From: Halobacillus mangrovi
GTDB taxonomy: Bacteria; Bacillota; Bacilli; Bacillales; Halobacillaceae
Assembly: GCF_002097535.1 (NCBI RefSeq)
Contig: NZ_CP020772.1
Coordinates: forward strand, 2,542,001-2,606,000
Direction: 5' to 3'
DNA length: 64,000 nt
Positions 8,334 to 18,929 of the stretch are shown piece by piece (positions within the stretch are counted from its first letter, which is position 1; every line of letters begins with the position of its first letter). The translations under genes and the position numbers were made by a program. The notes beneath the pieces are model-generated. The model ran no database searches and was not told where the DNA came from. It was given only the letters and a program-made list of their open reading frames with translations.

Positions 8334-9322
8334 AACGTCTTCCCTCCTTTTCTAATAATTAAAAGAAAGAATGGAAGCCCTAGCATCGCTACAATTGCTG
8401 CCACAGGAGTTTCATAGGGAGCATTTATTGTTCTTCCAACCGTATCTGCCATCAGCATGAATGCCCCTCCAACAAAGACTGATATAGGCAAGATGAAACG
8501 GTAATCTGTTCCTGCAAGAGCACGAACAATGTGTGGAATCATAAGCCCTATGAACACCATATTTCCTACGAGAGCGACTGCTGCTCCAGCAAGGATAATA
8601 ACCACGACGAATAGACAAGTTTTGATGAAGAGAACCTTCTGACCGAGCCCTACCGCCAACTCCTCATTCAAGCTTAAAACCGTCAGTTGTTTTGATAGAA
8701 CTAATGCAAGCAAAGTTCCGAGAACGACAAAAGGAATAATAATTTGAAGCTGACTCCATGTTGTTCCGATAAGCCCTCCAGCAGTCCACATGGTGATATC
8801 TTTCGAAACTTTAAAGTACAGGCCTACAAACTCTCCGATCGCAGTCAGAAAAGCTGATACAGCTGCCCCGGCTAATACGATACGAAAGGGAGAAAACCCG
8901 CCCCTCTTTATGGAACCTATCCCTATTACGAGTAAGGCTCCGGCTGCCGCTCCTATAAAACAAGCGATTGTAATCCAGAAGTAATTAGCTCCCGGAATAA
9001 GGGCAAGTGTAATTGCGAGAGCCATGTTAGCACCAGATGTCAAACCTAACAGTCCAGGATCAGCTAAGGGATTCTTGGTTAACCCTTGCATGATTGTCCC
9101 AGATACAGCCAGTGCTGCTCCCACGACAACAGCCCCTATTTCTCTTGGCAGGCGAATTTCTTTGATAAGCAGCGTGTCTTTATTCTCAACGTCACTTGTC
9201 AGCGCTAACCAGATATCTTTCATCTGAATGTCGGCAGCTCCAAAGCGGATTGCTATCACAAAACATATGATTGATATGAGTACCGTAATTATCAATTTAT
9301 AAATAAACGATAGTTTTTTCAT
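8330..9322 (-). CDS. FecCD-family iron-siderophore permease, first subunit
   Basis: A 330-residue polytopic membrane protein, partner of the following permease in a heterodimeric ferric-siderophore channel. It shows LPREIGAVVVGAALAVSGTIMQ, the NPLADPGLLGLTSGAN loop and the coupling segment GNMVFIGLMIPHIVRAL of the BtuC/FecCD family. The 4-nt overlap with the next gene and the 63-nt gap after the binding-protein gene place it within the same minus-strand operon. A separate gene for each half is typical of Bacillus systems. Confidence 0.88.
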   Translation of the reverse strand: MKKLSFIYKLIITVLISIICFVIAIRFGAADIQMKDIWLALTSDVENKDTLLIKEIRLPREIGAVVVGAALAVSGTIMQGLTKNPLADPGLLGLTSGANMALAITLALIPGANYFWITIACFIGAAAGALLVIGIGSIKRGGFSPFRIVLAGAAVSAFLTAIGEFVGLYFKVSKDITMWTAGGLIGTTWSQLQIIIPFVVLGTLLALVLSKQLTVLSLNEELAVGLGQKVLFIKTCLFVVVIILAGAAVALVGNMVFIGLMIPHIVRALAGTDYRFILPISVFVGGAFMLMADTVGRTINAPYETPVAAIVAMLGLPFFLLIIRKGGKTL

Positions 9323-9385
9323 GAAAATCTCATCTTTCCTATGTAGATTAATAAAAGGGAATCACAATGGATTCCCCCTTTTGAA

Positions 9386-10321
9386 TTATTCACCTAAGAA
9401 TTTCTCTTGGAAAACTTCTAATTGATAATCTAATGTGTGGGCGTCGTTGAAGTAGAAAGATTTTGCATTTACTTCAAAAACGTTTCCATTTTTTACAGCT
9501 GGAATGTTCTTATACGTTTCTGTTTCCTGAAAAGCATTCTCTTCATCTTGATTCTTGCTGAAGATGATATAGTCCCCGGCATACTCTGGGAGTACTTCTG
9601 GAGAAATCGCATAATAGCCTGGTTCTAACGCCATTTCTTTTACTTTTTCAGGCATTTTCAATCCCATTTCTTGATATAGGATTTCTGTTCCACGAGCCCA
9701 GTTATCTCCGAATACATAAATTTGCTTTTCAAATTTCTCAATAACGGTGACTGTAGCATCTTTTCCAATTTTCTCTTTAATTTTATTTCCAGTTTCCTCA
9801 GCTCTTTGTTTAAAATCATTTACCCACTGTTTAGCTTCTTCTTCTTTATTAACGAGCTTACCGATTTCAATGTGCTGTTCTAAGTAACCGAGCTTGCCAT
9901 AAGTATATGTGACCGTTGGAGCAATTTCTTTCAGTTTATCGATGTTCTTTGTATTTGATAATCCAATAATTAGATCAGGATTTAATTCAATAATCTTTTC
10001 AAGATTATCACCTGCAACAGTTTCTACTCCTTTGAGCTCGTCTTCAAACCTTGGATTCATTTTGGACCATGAATCTACTCCTACCATGTTTACATCTAAC
10101 GACATCAAGTTTCCTGCAAAAGATGAAAGAACGACAACTCTCTGCGGATTTTGGGGTACTTCGACTGGTCCGCTTTCAGATTCATAAGTAAACATCTCAG
10201 AAGAAGTCTCTCCTTCGCTGTTGTCTTTATTATCATTAGATTCTGCTTCTCCTGAATCACTGCTGCATGCGCTAAGTATAAGCACTAGCAAAAGCAGCAG
10301 GATTGTAGATAATTTTTTCAT
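9386..10321 (-). CDS. Ferric siderophore-binding lipoprotein
   Basis: Extracytoplasmic receptor that hands ferric siderophore to the FecCD channel. The chosen ATG at 10321 begins MKKLSTILLLLLVLILSAC, a lipoprotein signal with lipobox LSAC; a longer frame to 10351 lacks a ribosome site. After an acidic Ser/Asp/Glu linker the Peripla_BP_2 domain begins near GPVEVPQNPQRVVVLSS and includes LNPDLIIGLSN, as in FeuA/YfiY-type receptors. The start lies 50 nt inside the end of the ATPase gene, so the two genes overlap and translation may be coupled. The acidic bias fits a protein exposed to salt. Siderophore class is unknown. Confidence 0.87.
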   Translation of the reverse strand: MKKLSTILLLLLVLILSACSSDSGEAESNDNKDNSEGETSSEMFTYESESGPVEVPQNPQRVVVLSSFAGNLMSLDVNMVGVDSWSKMNPRFEDELKGVETVAGDNLEKIIELNPDLIIGLSNTKNIDKLKEIAPTVTYTYGKLGYLEQHIEIGKLVNKEEEAKQWVNDFKQRAEETGNKIKEKIGKDATVTVIEKFEKQIYVFGDNWARGTEILYQEMGLKMPEKVKEMALEPGYYAISPEVLPEYAGDYIIFSKNQDEENAFQETETYKNIPAVKNGNVFEVNAKSFYFNDAHTLDYQLEVFQEKFLGE

Positions 10322-11120
10322 TTGTTTCTTCTTCTCCCTTCCATAAATCATAAGTTAAGCACACCGGTTTGTTGGTTCTCGGATCACGCCCAATTAACGC
10401 ATCGATATGAAATACTTGTCGTAACACATCCCGTTGGATAACTTCTTCACAAGATCCAGATTTTATTATTTCTCCTCGTTTCATTGCAACGATATGATCC
10501 GCAAATCGTGCGGCTTGGTTCAAATCGTGGAGGACCATCACGATTGTCCGTCCTTCTTCACGGTTCAATTTTTTCAACAGCTCAAGAACTTCAAGTTGAT
10601 GAGCCATATCCAAATAAGTCGTAGGTTCATCAAGAAAAATCATCTCAGTTTCTTGTGCTAAGGACATTGCAATCCATACCCTTTGACGTTGGCCACCAGA
10701 TAAAGCATCAACAGATTCGTATTTGAATTCGTGGATGCCAGTAACATCGAGTGCCCATTCTACTACTTCCAAGTCCCTTATTGTTAAACGTCCAAATCCT
10801 TTTTGATAAGGAAACCTTCCATAAGAGACAAGCTCGCCAACTGTCAACCCACTTGCGCTCTCCGGATTTTGAGGGAGTATCGCTAACTTTTTAGCTAATT
10901 CTTTCGTGTTTTGTTTAGTAATACTTTCACCATCCAAAATGATGGAACCTGATTGATGCTGAATGATCCGCGTCATAGCTTTAAGTAATGTTGATTTGCC
11001 ACATCCATTTGATCCAATGATGGTTGTAATCTGTTTATCTGGGATTTCGACTTGCAGATTCTTAACAATTGTTTTATCTCCATAACCAACGTTAACGTTT
11101 CTTGTATGTAGGCGAGTCAT
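10272..11120 (-). CDS. Ferric siderophore ABC transporter ATPase
   Basis: A 282-residue ABC ATPase that powers siderophore import. It has Walker A GSNGCGKST, Q-loop ILPQNPE, signature LSGGQRQRVWIAMSLAQ, Walker B MIFLDEPTTYLD and the switch histidine in MVLHDLNQA. The sequence closely resembles B. subtilis YusV, an ATPase shared by several siderophore importers there; here it is linked to its own receptor and permeases. The ATG at 11120 follows AGGAGGG by 6 nt; a longer frame to 11147 lacks such a site. It is the first gene of the Fur-boxed operon, and its 3' end overlaps the receptor gene by 50 nt. Confidence 0.9.
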   Translation of the reverse strand: MTRLHTRNVNVGYGDKTIVKNLQVEIPDKQITTIIGSNGCGKSTLLKAMTRIIQHQSGSIILDGESITKQNTKELAKKLAILPQNPESASGLTVGELVSYGRFPYQKGFGRLTIRDLEVVEWALDVTGIHEFKYESVDALSGGQRQRVWIAMSLAQETEMIFLDEPTTYLDMAHQLEVLELLKKLNREEGRTIVMVLHDLNQAARFADHIVAMKRGEIIKSGSCEEVIQRDVLRQVFHIDALIGRDPRTNKPVCLTYDLWKGEEETNEKIIYNPAAFASAYT

Positions 11121-11156
11121 GAATAGCCCTCCTGTAAATATGTGCACTTCTTATTT

Positions 11157-11175
11157 GATAATGATTCTCAATATC
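11157..11175. promoter_or_regulatory. Fur box of the siderophore operon
   Basis: GATAATGATTCTCAATATC matches the 19-bp Fur consensus GATAATGATTATCATTATC at 17 positions. It lies just downstream of the predicted transcription start and 37 nt upstream of the ATPase start codon, a good place for repression by Fur-iron. Confidence 0.88.
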
Positions 11176-11187
11176 GTTTACAGTAAT

Positions 11188-11216
11188 ACTATAATCCTGA
11201 TCCAAATGGATGTCAA
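11188..11216 (-). promoter_or_regulatory. Sigma-A promoter of the siderophore operon
   Basis: The minus strand has TTGACA, a 17-bp spacer and TATAGT. The predicted start near 11181 is next to the Fur box. Confidence 0.8.
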
Positions 11217-11310
11217 CTAAAATCCCACCTTTTCACTCGTAATTTTATTATTTCTTCCCGTAGTGAAAAGGCAAAATGTAATAGGATTACGATCACACTT
11301 CGAAGAAAGA

Positions 11311-11332
11311 AGGACTTGCATACGCAAGCCCT
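11311..11332 (-). terminator. Terminator of the 34-residue small gene
   Basis: AGGACTTGC / GCAAGCCCT stem (one wobble on the minus strand) and a T-rich tail, 9 nt after the stop codon of the small gene. Confidence 0.55.
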
Positions 11333-11341
11333 CTGTGATTC

Positions 11342-11446
11342 TTACTCTGTTCCTTTGTTCGTTGCTTTTCCTTCTTTTTCGCCTTTTTCTTTTCTCATTG
11401 CATTCAAGTCTCTTTTACTTTTATGCTTCTTGTTTTTATCCTTCAT
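11342..11446 (-). CDS. Small, lysine-rich hypothetical protein (34 residues)
   Basis: A short reading frame with a strong ribosome site (AAAGGAGG, 7 nt before the ATG at 11446) and a hairpin terminator just after the stop. The peptide is very hydrophilic and basic, with KDKNKKHKSKRDLNAMRKEK at its N-terminal part, and has no signal or membrane segment. A second ATG one codon earlier is possible. It recalls the small lysine-rich DUF3941-type proteins of Bacillaceae, but I could not compare it and do not name it. It is divergent from the slp-like gene and is followed by the siderophore operon on the same strand. Confidence 0.55.
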   Translation of the reverse strand: MKDKNKKHKSKRDLNAMRKEKGEKEGKATNKGTE

Positions 11447-11650
11447 CATCCATCCTCCTTTCTTTATTATTTTGTGTCACGATGACTAATATCATCAGGG
11501 ATAAACCTTTACAAATTTCATAAAGATTAACAAGGCGGTTAATAATAAAACACTGCGATATCAATTAAATGACATTTCTTTAACATCAACATTCCTGTTC
11601 ATTCCCTTTGTTACACTGTGTGTGGAAGGAATGAAAGGGAGTGGGACTTA

Positions 11651-12025
11651 ATGAAATTCAGCACGTTACAGGCCATCTTGTCGGTGCTCTTATTAACAGG
11701 CTGTCTCCCACAGTCAGAAGATGTAGAAGTTTTAAGTGCGCAAGAGTCTTCTTATGAGCTCTATCTTTATACAGAGGCGGATAACAAGGATAAGGCAAAG
11801 AACTACTTAAGTGCATTGTTGGATTGGAAAACCAATCAAATAGAGTCTAAGAATATTGAATTTAAACAATCTAAAACTAAAGCAGATAAGATTGGCATCT
11901 CTGAAGAGAAACTCCCCGCTCTTGTCATAAAAAAAGAAGGTAAAGTGGTAAAGCATATTACAGGGGATCCGCCAACAAAAGAGATCTTAAATGAATTAGA
12001 GCAATCCATCGTTATGGTCCAATGA
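11651..12025 (+). CDS. Small lipoprotein, Slp-like
   Basis: A 124-residue predicted lipoprotein. The ATG at 11651 opens MKFSTLQAILSVLLLTGC, with lipobox LTGC, and GGGAG lies upstream; a longer frame to 11618 would bury the signal peptide. The mature part has a pattern (YELYLYTEADNKDKAKNYLS, then LPALVIKKEGKVV) that looks like a small thioredoxin-like fold without active cysteines. In B. subtilis the 124-residue peptidoglycan-associated lipoprotein Slp lies between pdhD and SR1/speA, exactly this position. Equal length and equal location support orthology, but I cannot confirm it by alignment. It converges with pdhD across a shared terminator. Confidence 0.65.
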   Translation: MKFSTLQAILSVLLLTGCLPQSEDVEVLSAQESSYELYLYTEADNKDKAKNYLSALLDWKTNQIESKNIEFKQSKTKADKIGISEEKLPALVIKKEGKVVKHITGDPPTKEILNELEQSIVMVQ

Positions 12026-12050
12026 TTCCTCTCTCTTTACACATAAATAA

Positions 12051-12078
12051 AAGAGCAGCCAATAAATTGGCTGCTCTT
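12051..12078. terminator. Bidirectional terminator between slp-like gene and pdhD
   Basis: A 12-bp perfect stem AAGAGCAGCCAA / TTGGCTGCTCTT with a 4-nt loop and A/T runs on both sides, between convergent genes. Confidence 0.9.
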
Positions 12079-12090
12079 TTTCATTTTGAT

Positions 12091-13500
12091 TTATTTTACA
12101 ATGTGGATAGGTTGTCCAATAGCTACTTCTGCAGCTTCCATTGTAATTTCCCCAAGTGTTGGGTGAGCGTGGATCGTTAGTGCAAGATCCTCAGCTGTCA
12201 TACCAGCTTCGATAGCCAGCCCAAGCTCAGCAATCATGTCACTGGCATTAGGTCCAGCTACTTGAGCACCGATCACAAGGTCGTCTTCTTTACGAGTGAC
12301 AAGTTTCAAGAAGCCGTCACTATCGTTAAGAGATAGCGCACGCCCGTTCGCTGCGAATGGGAATTTAGATGCTTTAACTTCAAATCCAGCATCTTTAGCT
12401 TCCTGCTCTGTATATCCGACAGAAGCAAGTTCTGGATCAGAGAATACTACAGCAGGAATTCCGTGGTAATCAATCTCAGATTTCTCACCAGCAATTACTT
12501 CTGCAGCAATTTTACCTTCATAAGAAGCTTTGTGAGCCAATGGAGGCCCTTCGACTATATCACCAATCGCAAAGATGTTATCAATGCTAGTACGACATTG
12601 CTTGTCGATTTCGATAAGTCCTTTATCACTCATATTCAAACCTAACTCTTCCAGGCCAATTTCATCAGTGTTAGGACGACGGCCTACAGTAACAAGCACA
12701 TAATCAGCGTCAATGGATTTTTCTTCACCTTTGACTTCATACTTAACGGTAACTCCGTCTTCTCTTTCTTCCACGCCTTGAGCCATAGCGTTCGTTACAA
12801 CGTCAACGCCTTTCTTCTTAAGACGCTTCTTAACGAGCGAAGACATTTGTTTTTCGAAGCCGCCAAGAATATCCTTGGTCCCTTCAAGAATGGTTACCTC
12901 CGTATCAAAGTTAGCATAGGCAGTACCTAGCTCTGTACCGATATAACCACCACCGATAACCACCATCTTCTTAGGTACTTCTGTCAGAGATAGAGCACCT
13001 GTAGAGTCTAATACACGGTCAGAATATTTGAAGTTAGGAATTTCAATCGGACGTGAACCTGTTGCGATGATACAGTTGTTAAACGTATACGTTTGAGAGT
13101 TCTTCTCGTCCATTACACGTACAGTGTTTTTATCTACGAAATAAACCTCACCTTTTACGATGTCTACTTTATTACCTTTAAGTAGACCTTCAACACCGCC
13201 CGTAAGTTTTTGAACAACTCCGCTTTTCCATTCTTGCACCTTAGAAAAGTCAACAGTCGTGTTCTCAGACTTGATGCCCATGTCATCAGAGCCTTTCGCA
13301 TGTTCATAACGGTGACCCGCTTGAATTAATGCTTTAGAAGGTACACAACCTACGTTTAAGCAAACACCGCCGAGGTTGCCTTTATCAACGATTGTAACCT
13401 TTTGTCCTGTTTGAGCAGCACGGATGGCAGCAACATAGCCACCAGGTCCTGCTCCAACGACTAACGTATCTAGTTCAATTGGAAAATCTCCTACTACCAT
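12091..13500 (-). CDS. pdhD: Dihydrolipoyl dehydrogenase, E3 of pyruvate dehydrogenase
   Basis: FAD-dependent enzyme that re-oxidises the dihydrolipoyl arm of PdhC and reduces NAD. The 469-residue chain contains the FAD-binding [17 protein letters not shown], the redox-active disulfide in [15 protein letters not shown], the NAD-binding [13 protein letters not shown] and the C-terminal HAHPTLGE with the catalytic histidine. It begins 3 nt after pdhC ends and closes the four-gene pdhABCD operon. Length and motifs are complete, with nothing unusual. Confidence 0.96.
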   Translation of the reverse strand: MVVGDFPIELDTLVVGAGPGGYVAAIRAAQTGQKVTIVDKGNLGGVCLNVGCVPSKALIQAGHRYEHAKGSDDMGIKSENTTVDFSKVQEWKSGVVQKLTGGVEGLLKGNKVDIVKGEVYFVDKNTVRVMDEKNSQTYTFNNCIIATGSRPIEIPNFKYSDRVLDSTGALSLTEVPKKMVVIGGGYIGTELGTAYANFDTEVTILEGTKDILGGFEKQMSSLVKKRLKKKGVDVVTNAMAQGVEEREDGVTVKYEVKGEEKSIDADYVLVTVGRRPNTDEIGLEELGLNMSDKGLIEIDKQCRTSIDNIFAIGDIVEGPPLAHKASYEGKIAAEVIAGEKSEIDYHGIPAVVFSDPELASVGYTEQEAKDAGFEVKASKFPFAANGRALSLNDSDGFLKLVTRKEDDLVIGAQVAGPNASDMIAELGLAIEAGMTAEDLALTIHAHPTLGEITMEAAEVAIGQPIHIVK

Positions 13501-13503
13501 ACT

Positions 13504-14805
13504 TTACGCCTCCATCATAATTAGTTGTGGATCGTTCAGTAAACGCTTGATGTTGTTCATTGCATGCTGAGCTGTTGCACCATCGATGATACGGTGGTCA
13601 AAGCTCAAGGAAATCGCAAGAACAGGAGCTACAACTACTTCTCCGTCACGTACGACAGGTTTTTCTGCAATTCGGCCGATACCTAAGATCGCTACCTCTG
13701 GGTGGTTGATAACCGGAGTGAACCATTGACCACCAGCAGAACCGATATTTGTAATCGTAGTGGAAGCACCTTTCATTTCGTCAGAAGAAAGTTTACCATC
13801 ACGAGCTTTCACAGCTAGTTCATTGATTTCGCTAGAGATAGAGAAGACAGATTTACGATCTGCGTCTTTAACGACTGGAACCAATAGTCCCTTATCTGTA
13901 TCTGCAGCGATACCAATATTATAATAGTGTTTCTGGATAATTTCATCCGTATTATCGTCAACCGAAGTATTCAAGACTGGATACTTCTTAAGAGTAGAAA
14001 CTAGTGCTTTAACGACATATGGAAGATATGTCAGCTTAATGTCTTGTTCTGCTGCAACCGATTTGAATTTCTTACGGTGAGCCACTAGCTCAGAAACATC
14101 TACTTCATCCATCAACGTTACGTGAGGTGCCGTTTGCTTGGAGTTAACCATAGCTTTCGCAATTGCCTTACGGATACCGCTCATTTTCTCGCGAGTTTCA
14201 GGATACGCTTCGCCAGCAGCTGGAGCCGCTTGTTGGGTAGATTCTTGCGCTGTTTCTTCTTTTTCTTCTGCAGTATCTTGGGCCGCTTCTGCTTGACCGC
14301 CGCTCATGAAGCTTTCTACGTCTTCTTTAGTAATACGGCCATTTTTGCCTGACCCTTGTACCTTACGAATATCTACATCGTTATCACGAGCGAATTTACG
14401 TACTGATGGCATAGCGATGACACGTGTATCATCATCTACTGAATCATCTTGAGCTGCAGGTTCTTGAGATTTCGCTTCATCTTTACTTTCATTTTTTGCT
14501 TCTTCTTTAGGTTCTTCTTTAGATTCTTCTTCCTTAGCTTCCGCTTCGGATTCACCAGAATCCTCAGATCCATCGTCAATTGTGATGATGACTGTACCGA
14601 CCGTAGTTGTTTCACCTTCATCTACGTGGATTTCTTTAACCGTTCCATCTACTTGGGAAGGAATTTCAACAACAGCTTTGTCGTTTTGCACTTCACAGAG
14701 TACATCGTCTTCTTTTACTTCATCGCCTGGTTTGACAAACCATTTTGCGATTTCACCTTCGTGGATACCTTCACCGATATCAGGCAATTTAAATTCAAAC
14801 GCCAC
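13504..14805 (-). CDS. pdhC: Dihydrolipoamide acetyltransferase, E2 of pyruvate dehydrogenase
   Basis: Core of the pyruvate dehydrogenase complex; it transfers the acetyl group from E1 to CoA. One lipoyl domain (residues 1-76) carries the lipoylated lysine in [13 protein letters not shown] near residue 43. A long, strongly acidic Glu/Lys linker follows (about residues 80-125), then the E1/E3-binding domain with [20 protein letters not shown], a second Ala/Glu/Gln linker and the acetyltransferase domain ending with [12 protein letters not shown] (catalytic His and Asp). Bacillus E2 chains likewise have a single lipoyl domain. The high Glu content of the linker fits a salt-adapted cytoplasm. 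pdhB lies 28 nt upstream and pdhD 3 nt downstream. Confidence 0.96.
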   Translation of the reverse strand: MAFEFKLPDIGEGIHEGEIAKWFVKPGDEVKEDDVLCEVQNDKAVVEIPSQVDGTVKEIHVDEGETTTVGTVIITIDDGSEDSGESEAEAKEEESKEEPKEEAKNESKDEAKSQEPAAQDDSVDDDTRVIAMPSVRKFARDNDVDIRKVQGSGKNGRITKEDVESFMSGGQAEAAQDTAEEKEETAQESTQQAAPAAGEAYPETREKMSGIRKAIAKAMVNSKQTAPHVTLMDEVDVSELVAHRKKFKSVAAEQDIKLTYLPYVVKALVSTLKKYPVLNTSVDDNTDEIIQKHYYNIGIAADTDKGLLVPVVKDADRKSVFSISSEINELAVKARDGKLSSDEMKGASTTITNIGSAGGQWFTPVINHPEVAILGIGRIAEKPVVRDGEVVVAPVLAISLSFDHRIIDGATAQHAMNNIKRLLNDPQLIMMEA

Positions 14806-14833
14806 GGTTATAACCTCCTATTTTTAGAGATGA

Positions 14834-15811
14834 TTAAAAGTTCATTACTTCGTTTACTTTTTCAACAATCGTGTTATGGTTTGGCAGCCATACCTCTTCA
14901 GCTTGAGTAAATGCATAAACTGTATCAGGAGCTGTTACACGAAGAACTGGTGCTTCAAGATGTAAGATCGCACGTTCTTGAATTTCAGATACAACATTCG
15001 CAGCAATTCCTGCTTGTTTTTGAGCTTCTTGAATCATGACCGCACGGTTAGTCTTCTTCACAGACTCAAGGATGGTTTCATAATCTACCGGACTGATTGT
15101 ACGCAGGTCGATAACTTCTGCACTTACCCCATCTTTTTCAAGTTCTTCCGCTGCTTTTAAAGCAGAGTGAACCATCGCACCGTAAGCGATAAGAGTAATA
15201 TCGGAACCTTCACGCTTAACTGCTGCTTTATCAAGTTCTACTGTATATTCTTCTTCTGGTACTTCATCACGGAACGAACGGTAAAGTTTCATGTGCTCAA
15301 GGAAGACAACTGGGTCGTTATTACGGATGGAAGAGATCAATAGACCTTTTGCATCGTAAGGATTAGATGGAATAACAACGCGAAGTCCAGGCTGCTGAGC
15401 CATTAGCCCTTCAAGGCTGTCTGCGTGAAGTTCAGGTGTGTGTACACCACCGCCGAAAGGAGAACGAATAGTGATCGGCATTTGACGTGTACCGCCAGAA
15501 CGGTAGCGATAACGTGCCATTTGACCACTGATCGCGTCCATAGTCTCATAAACGAAACCGAAAAACTGGATTTCAGGTACTGGACGGAATCCAGTTAAAG
15601 CAAGACCAATGGACATACCGCCGATTCCGGATTCAGCTAGAGGTGTATCAAATACACGATCTTCACCGAATTCTTTTTGAAGACCTTCTGTCGCACGGAA
15701 TACTCCGCCGTTTTGACCAACGTCTTCACCGAAAACTAGCACGTTTTCATCGTTTTTTAGTTCTGTGCGCATCGCGTCTGTGATGGCTTGAATCATTGTC
15801 ATTTGTGCCAT
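14834..15811 (-). CDS. pdhB: Pyruvate dehydrogenase E1 component, beta subunit
   Basis: Beta chain of the thiamine diphosphate-dependent decarboxylase, 325 residues. Conserved segments are [31 protein letters not shown] (with the ThDP-activating glutamate region), the [18 protein letters not shown] loop and [15 protein letters not shown]. It lies 3 nt after pdhA and 28 nt before pdhC. It forms an alpha2-beta2 tetramer with PdhA and binds the PdhC peripheral domain. Confidence 0.96.
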   Translation of the reverse strand: MAQMTMIQAITDAMRTELKNDENVLVFGEDVGQNGGVFRATEGLQKEFGEDRVFDTPLAESGIGGMSIGLALTGFRPVPEIQFFGFVYETMDAISGQMARYRYRSGGTRQMPITIRSPFGGGVHTPELHADSLEGLMAQQPGLRVVIPSNPYDAKGLLISSIRNNDPVVFLEHMKLYRSFRDEVPEEEYTVELDKAAVKREGSDITLIAYGAMVHSALKAAEELEKDGVSAEVIDLRTISPVDYETILESVKKTNRAVMIQEAQKQAGIAANVVSEIQERAILHLEAPVLRVTAPDTVYAFTQAEEVWLPNHNTIVEKVNEVMNF

Positions 15812-15814
15812 GAT

Positions 15815-16903
<1,089 letters not shown>

Positions 16904-17354
16904 TCACCTCTTCCTTTCCTATTTTAAAAATGGATGCTGTGAGTAGCTTTCCCAATTATGAAAAAAAACTGTACCTTTTTGCTCTTTACGTTTTACCCTG
17001 TACACAACTTTATTAATCATACGTGCAAACTTAGCTAAAACTGTTATATTGAACAGCAACATCTTAATGGTACAATGTAAATCCACTATGTAGTTTAGCT
17101 CAATTCGTCATCATTCGTCAATTACTTCGTAAAAGATAATGTCCTTCTACGAACAGAGCCTCTACACAGTTGTAAAATACAGGCTGAAAATGTCGACAGA
17201 AATACGAATACTGTATCACTGAATTATTAAGCCTGTATTAATCATAATTTTTTTCAGGGGCGGATGCAAGAAAGAAAACTTCAAAAGACTTTCTCATTTG
17301 ATTTCTATCCCTCGCAGCTTCCGCATCTTTGTAGAGAATAATTGTCAAACAAAA
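16904..17354. other. Intergenic region upstream of pdhA
   Basis: About 450 bp without a credible gene. It should contain the pdhA promoter, but I found no single convincing -35/-10 pair. Its clearest feature is a spaced inverted repeat, AATACAGGCT at 17176-17185 and AGCCTGTATT at 17230-17239, perfect over 10 bp with a 44-nt spacer. That could be a regulator site or a long hairpin 270 nt or more upstream of pdhA. Confidence 0.35.
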
Positions 17355-17378
17355 AAAACCGTCGAAAGCGACGGTTTT
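17355..17378 (-). terminator. Terminator of ykyA
   Basis: Stem AACCGTCG / CGACGGTT with a GAAA-type loop and eight T residues following on the minus strand, ending next to the ykyA stop codon. Confidence 0.9.
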
Positions 17379-17379
17379 A

Positions 17380-18060
17380 TCATTTCTCTTTCTCTTCTTT
17401 ATAAGTAACTTCAATTCCTAGAGCATCATAGAACGCTTTCTTCTTATCATTGTACTGATCCGTGTACTTATTGAATTCTTCGTTTGCATTTGTAACTTCG
17501 TTATACTTTTCATTAATGCTCTCGACTTGTTTCTGAAGTTGTTCTTCAGTTAGATCTTTCTTTTGAAGCATTTCATACAACTCAGCATCAAGCGTTAATG
17601 CTTCCTCGTATGCGTTGTAAAGCTCTTGGTAAGCATCATATCGTTTTTGCATAATCTCAACAAGCTCACTGCCTACTTCTTTTGCTTCTGCTTTCTCCTC
17701 ATCTAAATCCTCGATTAGCGGTTTGATCTTATCAAACTCTTCTTTCGCAGCTTCAATACTTTCTTTCTCTGCTTTTAACTTTTCTCTTCTTTCTTCAACG
17801 ATCCCAGCCGCTTTTTTCGACTTCTCTTTAATCTGCTCGAATTCATCCATACTTAAATCAATGATTTCGTTGTACAATTTCTGCTCTTTATTTTCTAGAT
17901 CGACTAAAGGCTGTTGCTGTTGGCGAAATTCATCCTCCAACGTTACCGCTTTTTCAAGATGATCATAAATTTTTTCTTGAGCAGATTGGCCTGTACACGC
18001 AGTCAATAAAAAAACGCCTGCAGCCATAATAGCCATAAGCACGATTCGACGCACAAACAT
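17380..18060 (-). CDS. ykyA: YkyA-like coiled-coil cell-wall lipoprotein
   Basis: A predicted surface lipoprotein of about 226 residues whose role is unknown. The N-terminus has a basic start, a hydrophobic core and lipobox LTAC. The rest is almost entirely charged and helical (many Glu, Lys and Gln with heptad-like spacing), so a long coiled coil is expected. ATG at 18060 is taken as the start, but GTG at 18054 has the better distance (8 nt) from AAGGGGG; only two residues differ. It lies between def and pdhA as B. subtilis ykyA does, and the general features match that YkyA family. Confidence 0.8.
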   Translation of the reverse strand: MFVRRIVLMAIMAAGVFLLTACTGQSAQEKIYDHLEKAVTLEDEFRQQQQPLVDLENKEQKLYNEIIDLSMDEFEQIKEKSKKAAGIVEERREKLKAEKESIEAAKEEFDKIKPLIEDLDEEKAEAKEVGSELVEIMQKRYDAYQELYNAYEEALTLDAELYEMLQKKDLTEEQLQKQVESINEKYNEVTNANEEFNKYTDQYNDKKKAFYDALGIEVTYKEEKEK

Positions 18061-18334
18061 TTCCCCCTTGTTCTTACAACAAATCATTATTGTAATCTCG
18101 GCATATGTACAATAGTATAATAAATGAAAATAAATTGGAAGTGGATTTCTTTCAAATGTTTCCAATCAGTCCTTATATTGTTTGAAGTAAAAAGTTCCAC
18201 TTCTATCCCGTAAATATGGAATGCGATCATAAATTTTTCTGTCGTAACTATTAAAATTGGACTTCTTATGTAGTAAGGTACAATTTCCTAATTGCAAATG
18301 CTATGATCGAGATGATAAAGAAAGGATGTTTTCT

Positions 18335-18889
18335 ATGATCACAATGGACGATATCGTTCGTGAGGGTCACCCAGCACTAAGAAAAGTGACTGAGGAAGTG
18401 TCGCTTCCTCCCTCACAAGAAGATAAAGAAACACTTGAGGAGATGCTACAGTATTTAAAAAACAGTCAAGATGAGCAAGTTTGTGACCGTTATGGACTCA
18501 GGCCAGGCGTAGGACTTGCCGCCCCTCAAATTAATGTCAACAAACGAATGCTAGCGGTTCACTTCGTTGACCTTAAAGACAAACTGTACAGTTACGGTCT
18601 ATTTAACCCACGTATTATCAGCCATTCAGTGGAACGTACGTACTTGTCAACCGGTGAAGGCTGCCTGTCGGTCGATCGAGAAGTACCGGGATATGTTCCA
18701 CGATATAGAAGAATTACTGTGAAGGCGACTGATCTTGAAGGTAATGAAGTAAAACTTCGGCTTAAGGATTACGCCGCTATCGTCTTTCAACATGAAATCG
18801 ATCATTTACACGGAATTATGTTCTACGATCATATAGATAAAGACGATCCGTTTAAAGATCCAGAAAATGCCACTCCGGCAGATCGTTAA
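18335..18889 (+). CDS. def: Peptide deformylase
   Basis: Metal-dependent hydrolase that removes the formyl group from the first methionine of new proteins. The 184-residue chain has the three motifs [13 protein letters not shown] and QHEIDH, which supply the metal ligands Cys, His and His and the catalytic Glu. It is of the longer Gram-positive type with the insertion before motif 1 (as B. subtilis DefB/YkrB). The ATG at 18335 gives [16 protein letters not shown], matching the family start, with AAAGGA upstream; the frame extends further upstream without a ribosome site. It is divergent from ykyA and convergent with ykrA. Confidence 0.95.
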   Translation: MITMDDIVREGHPALRKVTEEVSLPPSQEDKETLEEMLQYLKNSQDEQVCDRYGLRPGVGLAAPQINVNKRMLAVHFVDLKDKLYSYGLFNPRIISHSVERTYLSTGEGCLSVDREVPGYVPRYRRITVKATDLEGNEVKLRLKDYAAIVFQHEIDHLHGIMFYDHIDKDDPFKDPENATPADR

Positions 18890-18890
18890 T

Positions 18891-18927
18891 ATAAAGAAGC
18901 CTGCACACGTTGTGCAGGCTTCTTTAT
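18891..18927. terminator. Bidirectional terminator between def and ykrA
   Basis: A 17-bp perfect stem from 18891-18907 and 18911-18927 with a 3-nt loop (CGT), between convergent genes. Among the strongest hairpins in the window. Confidence 0.93.
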
Positions 18928-18929
18928 AT

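Noticed and set aside
11263..11523. 86-codon plus-strand frame rich in Leu and Phe
   Set aside because: It is the antisense of the lysine-rich small gene and its terminator; no ribosome site.
14436..14910. Long frames opposite pdhC and pdhB rich in Phe and Arg
   Set aside because: Antisense shadows of the Glu/Lys-rich linker; no start signals.
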